From assembly GCA_025677815.1 (NCBI GenBank), contig JAIXMP010000019.1:558001-622000 (forward strand): a stretch of 64,000 nucleotides of DNA. Direction: 5' to 3'. The notes under the pieces are model-generated. The model did not search any database. It was not told where the DNA came from and saw only the letters and a list, made by a program, of their open reading frames with translations. Origin of the DNA: Phascolomyces articulosus (Eukaryota; Mucoromycota; Mucoromycetes; Mucorales; Lichtheimiaceae). The translations under genes were made by a program, and so were the position numbers. Every line of letters starts with the position of its first letter. The stretch's first letter is position 1. This document shows positions 59,366 through 64,000 of the stretch, piece by piece.

Positions 59366-61459
59366 ATGACCATGAATCAGCCAGTCAAATCAACATGGCA
59401 AGATTATATAACAGCAATCGAGACATTGACACCCGAGATCGATCAGCTTACCTTTGAACTCACCAAGAGGTTGGAAAAACGTGCCATGGTATATGCTAAA
59501 ATGGCCAAGTTTGACAAGGCTATGGGTGATGCCGAAATCATCATGCAGTATGCACCAACCTCTTGTCGTGGATACCTTCTTGCTGGTATTATATACGAAG
59601 AACAAGGCAAAATAACCAAAGCAGATGAAATATACAAAATAGGTCAAGAAAAAGTACTTCATTATGATGATGGATATTCAAAGCTCAGCATGAAAATCAA
59701 TTTTTTACAAAAAAAGTGCGACAGCAGCAATCGTATAAAGCTAGTAGATATTTTACCTGCAGAAGTGATCCATTCCATTTTTTGCTTATTGTCTATCGAA
59801 GATCGAGTTACATGTTCCGAAGTATGTCAATCATGGCAGCAAGCGATACTCAATACTCCTCTTGTATGGCATAAGTTGCCTGTGGATGAGCCTTGTCCCT
59901 AAATACGGTTTGAACGGTTTGCCAGTCATTGGACAAAAATAGCCCCATTTGTAGAAGACATTCTTCTCCACTTTGACAAGGCTCCGAGGGAATCTAAAGC
60001 TGTTCTACATCGTATGAAAAATGAAAGTTTTCCAAGAGCTCAATCGCTCACAGTTACATCTTGGCTCTTTAAACGTAAGTGAACTGTTCCCTTTATCAAC
60101 AATAATTGGAAAATATAATTTACTAGTGACTAATAATTAGCTTTTTTTTCCTACTTGGATTTAACACATGTTTGTTATTATATATACCTTTGCATATATC
60201 GTTTTTTAGCCAATGATGCGACCCTTCATCATCGTCGACTCCTATCAGCACTAGAACAGCTAAGCGGAAGTCTTACAGAACTTGATGTCAGTATTCAACT
60301 GAGACAATCAAGACTGGGTGGTCCAGTAGTTTCGGTTGCAACCATCATCAGCTCTTGTAAACGACTCAGACATCTAAAAATTACTACGAATTATTGGGTA
60401 CGAAACTCTTTCGAACATCCAATCAACAATTCTAGCATTTGCTCTCTTTTTATAAAGTGTCGTGCCTTCATTTCAGCCAATGAAATTACAAATCTGGTTC
60501 GATCCTTTCCAGAAATCCAAACTTTCAATCTAAATACAATCAGACCTGAAAATAATTCATGGGATTTTCATGGAATGGAGAAAAGGGATCTTATCATGCT
60601 TTCACAGCCACCGGTTGTTACAAGTGACATTCCAGGTTTGGGTTTTCTTCGCGTATTCGTGGATCATCGCAATACACATCAATTATCGAGTGCTTTGGAT
60701 CAAACGGGTAAATCATTGCAAGCTCTATACTTGATATTCTGTTGCGAAAAAGATGATTCTCCCTTTGAAGGTCATATTGATGAGCGATGGACCCCGTTTA
60801 CTACATGGTCATTCAACCCTGTTTTGACCAACATGACTAAATTATATTGTATTGGATGCAATTTAAAGCAACTTCAAAATGTCATTTGCATAATTATTCA
60901 AAATAGTCCAGCATTAGAGCAAGTCGTCTTAGAGTATCATCTGGATCAAAACATGGATCAAAAAATAGTGGATGCTTTGACAAATCTTTGCAGATTACAT
61001 ATGCTTGAAATTCATGGTGGATGTTCTCATACTTCTAAAGATCAACCCCATTCGCTTGTTTCTCTTTTCAAAATACATGGCAACCTTGGCATACAATCAC
61101 CATTACGCACACTTTATTTTACGGATACTATTATCAACGATGTATTACTACAAATTATACCAACTGTTCAAACGCTACAAGAGATTCAACTTCATGATTA
61201 TCACAAAGAATATGTGTCTAAGGAAGGAATGAACGCATTTGCCACAGAATTGAAATATTGCGATGGGTTACAAAAGTTGGTTATTCACTCAGACGTAGGG
61301 GTTGTTTCAGATACAACTTTAGAAGCACTTTGTGAAGTTCCTAGTTTGACCAGTCTTAGTCTATATGATTCAAAAAATGTAACTTTGAGTGGGATACATA
61401 AATTGTTTGAAGGGTCTAGTTCGTTCAAGGAATTAATGTTAAAGGATAGAAAATTCTGA
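59366..61459 (+). pseudogene. TPR/F-box/LRR protein (Dia2/Pof3-like layout) with one in-frame stop
   Basis: Two exons, 59366-60074 and 60210-61459, joined in phase. If TAA at 59900-59902 is ignored the frame is open for about 650 codons. The N-terminus has TPR-like helices (about 13-110, 'KRAMVYAKMAKFDKAMGDAE', 'GYLLAGIIYEEQGKITKADE'). Then comes an F-box (about 125-165, 'LPAEVIHSIFCLLSIEDRV', 'WQQAILNTPLVWHKLP') and a long C-terminal region of LRR-like repeats. The order TPR, F-box, LRR is that of yeast Dia2 and fission yeast Pof3, SCF adaptors in replication and silencing; many divergent copies occur in Mucorales. The stop falls right after the F-box, so the product would be a 178-residue TPR/F-box stub. 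Since everything downstream stays open and well spliced, the stop is either very young, a sequencing error, or read through. Called as a probable pseudogene. Confidence 0.65.
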
Positions 61460-61855
61460 TGGATGAGGACATCTCGGTGTTTGTTGCTTATGCAAAACAA
61501 AAGGGAATTACAGAAAATACACACACCAGGAGAACTAAACATCATCACTGGCAGCAGTAAATACATAAAATGTGTATTGTAGTAATAAGTTGTATAATAT
61601 ACTTTACCCCACATTCTTTATACATATCCTACTATCAATACGTAGTATACAATTACAATTTGTCATTGCTGTTTAATCATAAACGTACTTATGGGATTAG
61701 AAATAGTAAATATTATATTTTTGTTAGAAATTGCTAATACTAGGGGTTGGATTGGATATAAACTATGATATGCAACTATCATGTTGTTAAAAAAATATCT
61801 ACGTTCTGTTCGTAAGTAATTATCTTTAATTAAAAAAATGCTTCTTGTTTTATTG
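61460..61855. other. Convergent spacer
   Basis: About 400 bases between the F-box gene and the decayed sulfurtransferase copy, A/T-rich, with no recognised feature. Confidence 0.5.
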
Positions 61856-63025
61856 TTAGATATTTGGCTTTTCAATAATACTATCTGTGCGAGATGCATA
61901 CTCAGCAAAACTTCCGTCATAAACTGCAATGTCCTTTGCCCCAATCTTTTCCAAAGCAAAATAAACTGTCGATGCTGCAATGCCAGCTCCTATATATATA
62001 AAGCAGCTAATTAGTTCTGCATATATCCTAGACATTTTTTTAGGAGACACTAGATTATCCTATATAGTAATTATTAGGTATAAATTTCTTCCAATTGAAA
62101 AATATTTCATATATTACCACATGTAGTGACAATCTTTTTGTTTATATCCACACCATGCGATTCAAAGATTCCTCGTAGTTTTTCCAAATCCAATAATTGA
62201 CCATCTCCGATCATTTCAAGTACTGATATATGAGTGGATCCGGGGATTTTACCTGCTGAAAGAAGCGGAGCAGGACGAGCTTCCAAAAGTTGAAATGAAG
62301 GTTCTTTAGCATCACCGCGTTGTTGTTGTTGTTGTTGAGCATGCTGAATTATTTCGGAATAGTTGATGACAAGCTGTTTGTTTAAAGTGGGTAAAGTATA
62401 CTTGACAGATGCCACCTTGCTAGCGTCAATTTCGGTAGGGTGCGCATCCTTTAACCATTTAGGTAAACCACCATTTAAAATGGATACATTTCGATGACCA
62501 AAGACCTGGTATAATTAAATATATATGGTTCATGCATTAATATATCTATTCACATAGAAGCACCGTGTCTTTTTTTTTTCTTAAAAAAATAGCACTCTGT
62601 TTCCTACCTTGAATGTCCAATAAACTCTTGTAGCTCCAAGAATGCCAACAGTATCATAAATGACGACATGATTGTTTTCAGTGATACCAAGTTGACCTAC
62701 GGATAGTTATTATTTGTTGATAACAGACTTGTATTTTGCTGGGGAAAATTAGAAAATTATAATTATTGAAAGTGAAACATACCTACAGCTTCGGCAAAAA
62801 CTTCAGGGGTAGGAAGCATATAAGGCAATGCTGTAGTCTTGTCCCTGATTTCACTGGTATCAAAAAACCGAGTGCCAGAAATATGGTGTTTTACAAAGTC
62901 TTGACCAGGATTTCGGTTTGCACTTGGCATGTGCCATCGAGAACCTTTACTTGATCGAGTAAAGATGCTAATTCTGTTGTTGACACGAGACTGTCGATTT
63001 TACGCAATTGAGCATTAGACATCAT
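61856..63025 (-). pseudogene. Decayed second copy of the mercaptopyruvate sulfurtransferase gene
   Basis: Exon-like blocks 62783-63025, 62608-62696, 62118-62505 and 61856-61989 match the four later exons of the intact neighbour gene, with the same intron positions and phases (the middle exon is 89 bases in both). Around 62928-62936 seven bases present in the intact copy between GATGG and CACATGCC are missing, which shifts the frame within the first rhodanese domain and leads to an early stop. The second domain also lacks about eight residues of the arginine-bearing loop, has a Gln-run insertion, and the active loop reads 'CGAGIAAS' instead of 'CGSGITAS', though the Cys remains. No first exon with a mitochondrial presequence was found. 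A product starting at a downstream Met cannot be excluded. This is a diverged duplicate under relaxed selection. Confidence 0.75.
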
Positions 63026-64000
63026 TTCTGCTTTAGTTTTTTTATTTCCAATCAGAAAAGAGGGTTAAAAGATAAATAAAACTTATTTTATATTGATTTA
63101 TAATGAGGCATGGAATAATATGGTTCTTGGGAACTGAGCCATTGTTGCACAGAAGCTTGCGCATATTCTTAAAACAATTGCGCCTTTTTTTCGGGCCATT
63201 TTTTCCACATCATATTTTTATAGAATTGTATATTTTCCAATGAATACTATCATAAAGGAAAGAGAAAAATGATGTTATTATTCGATCATAATGTGTTATT
63301 TTCATAGCATGATGGTATGAAGATATTTACGGGAAATAGATGAGGCAAATACTTTTCTCTTTTACGCCACAATCCAACTCGTCCGCACAATGACACTGTG
63401 GCGCTGTGATGCAAACTCCTTGCTTAATTTAAAGGATATTTGTTTTAAGCTCAACCAAAATGGCATCTTACAAAACGTTTAATTAGTTTTGACTTGAATC
63501 TGTCCTTAATTCAGTTAATAAAGCTGTTGATTAATAATGCTAGCTAAATTGTAACAAAAAAAGCCAATCCTTTCCGTTCGCTCGAATCTTCATAAAAATG
63601 ATCTTTGGTTGATAACCGCAGAGAATATCAATTCATCATATACATCATAATTCGATTAAAAAAAGGCTTCTCTTCATCATATGGGAAAGTTATGGTAAAG
63701 CTTAAATGTCCTGTTTTTTATTATTTTTGCAAACGAATTTGATAACGATGTAAATGCAAGTACGTACGAACAATCACGTTTAATGTACTGTGTCTTTTTT
63801 TTTTCTTGTAAAATTATCAGAAATACGTAGAGTGCATTACTTCTTATAGTATAGGATATGTATTGTCACCCTGGCAAATGGATTGTGTAATAAATCAAGT
63901 AAAACACATCAACTTAAATTCAAGCTATATTGAATTGAATATTTCTTCATACATATAAGAAATAATTTTTCATGGTTATAGCAAACATCATAATGGACAT
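63026..64000. other. Terminal intergenic region
   Basis: About 975 bases of A/T-rich DNA running to the window end, upstream of the decayed sulfurtransferase copy. No coding region, RNA gene or repeat was recognised. Confidence 0.5.

Overview
This AT-rich window (introns and spacers especially so) is a nuclear fungal sequence. Nearly every gene has short GT-AG introns (mostly 50-250 bases) and fungal-type donors. The gene content (mpaB-type oxygenase, Atf1-type bZIP factor, TPR/F-box/LRR proteins, DH-BAR-SH3 exchange factor) together with poly-Gln/poly-Asn/poly-Ser/His tracts in coding regions points to a Mucoromycota fungus, probably Mucorales. That placement is inference from style and family content; no rRNA or marker gene is present to fix it.

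Layout. 0-7.4 kb: the 3' part of a MATE transporter (+), a five-exon mpaB/rubber-oxygenase-type protein (-) and an eleven-exon NOL11-like rRNA-processing factor (-). 8.5-18.5 kb, all +: an F-box/LRR protein, a six-exon 2-oxoglutarate/Fe(II) dioxygenase and a seven-exon DH-BAR-SH3 Rho-type GEF. 19.6 kb (-): a small secreted protein with no recognised family. 20-27.2 kb is transposon territory: a decayed LINE-type reverse transcriptase, a truncated Tc1/IS630-type DDE transposase, an unrecognised three-exon gene with an in-frame amber, and a 0.45-kb element with about 125-base inverted ends. 27.6-31 kb: a cytochrome P450 (-) divergent from the RNA polymerase II subunit RPB4 (+). 31-36.9 kb: a gene desert.

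36.9-43.5 kb: a GT32 glycosyltransferase fused to a laminin-G-like domain (-), then an Atf1-type bZIP factor (+) behind a long T/A-tract-rich leader. 44-46.8 kb: coding-like debris. 46.8-50.4 kb: a PDK/BCKDK-family protein whose ATP-binding motifs look degenerate (+), convergent with the SF3b subunit PHF5A/Rds3 (-). 50.4-55.5 kb: mostly empty, with one spliced fragment carrying a PD-(D/E)XK-like signature. 55.5-63 kb: SNU13 (-), an intact mercaptopyruvate/thiosulfate sulfurtransferase (-), a TPR/F-box/LRR gene with one in-frame stop (+), and a decayed second copy of the sulfurtransferase (-) with a 7-base frameshifting deletion.

The housekeeping genes cover RNA metabolism (NOL11, PHF5A, SNU13) and transcription (RPB4, Atf1-type factor), but their proximity implies no operon-like unit. 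All exon coordinates were read by hand from splice-site consensus, phase agreement and family alignment from memory; no search was run. No CRISPR array, rRNA gene or convincing tRNA gene was found.
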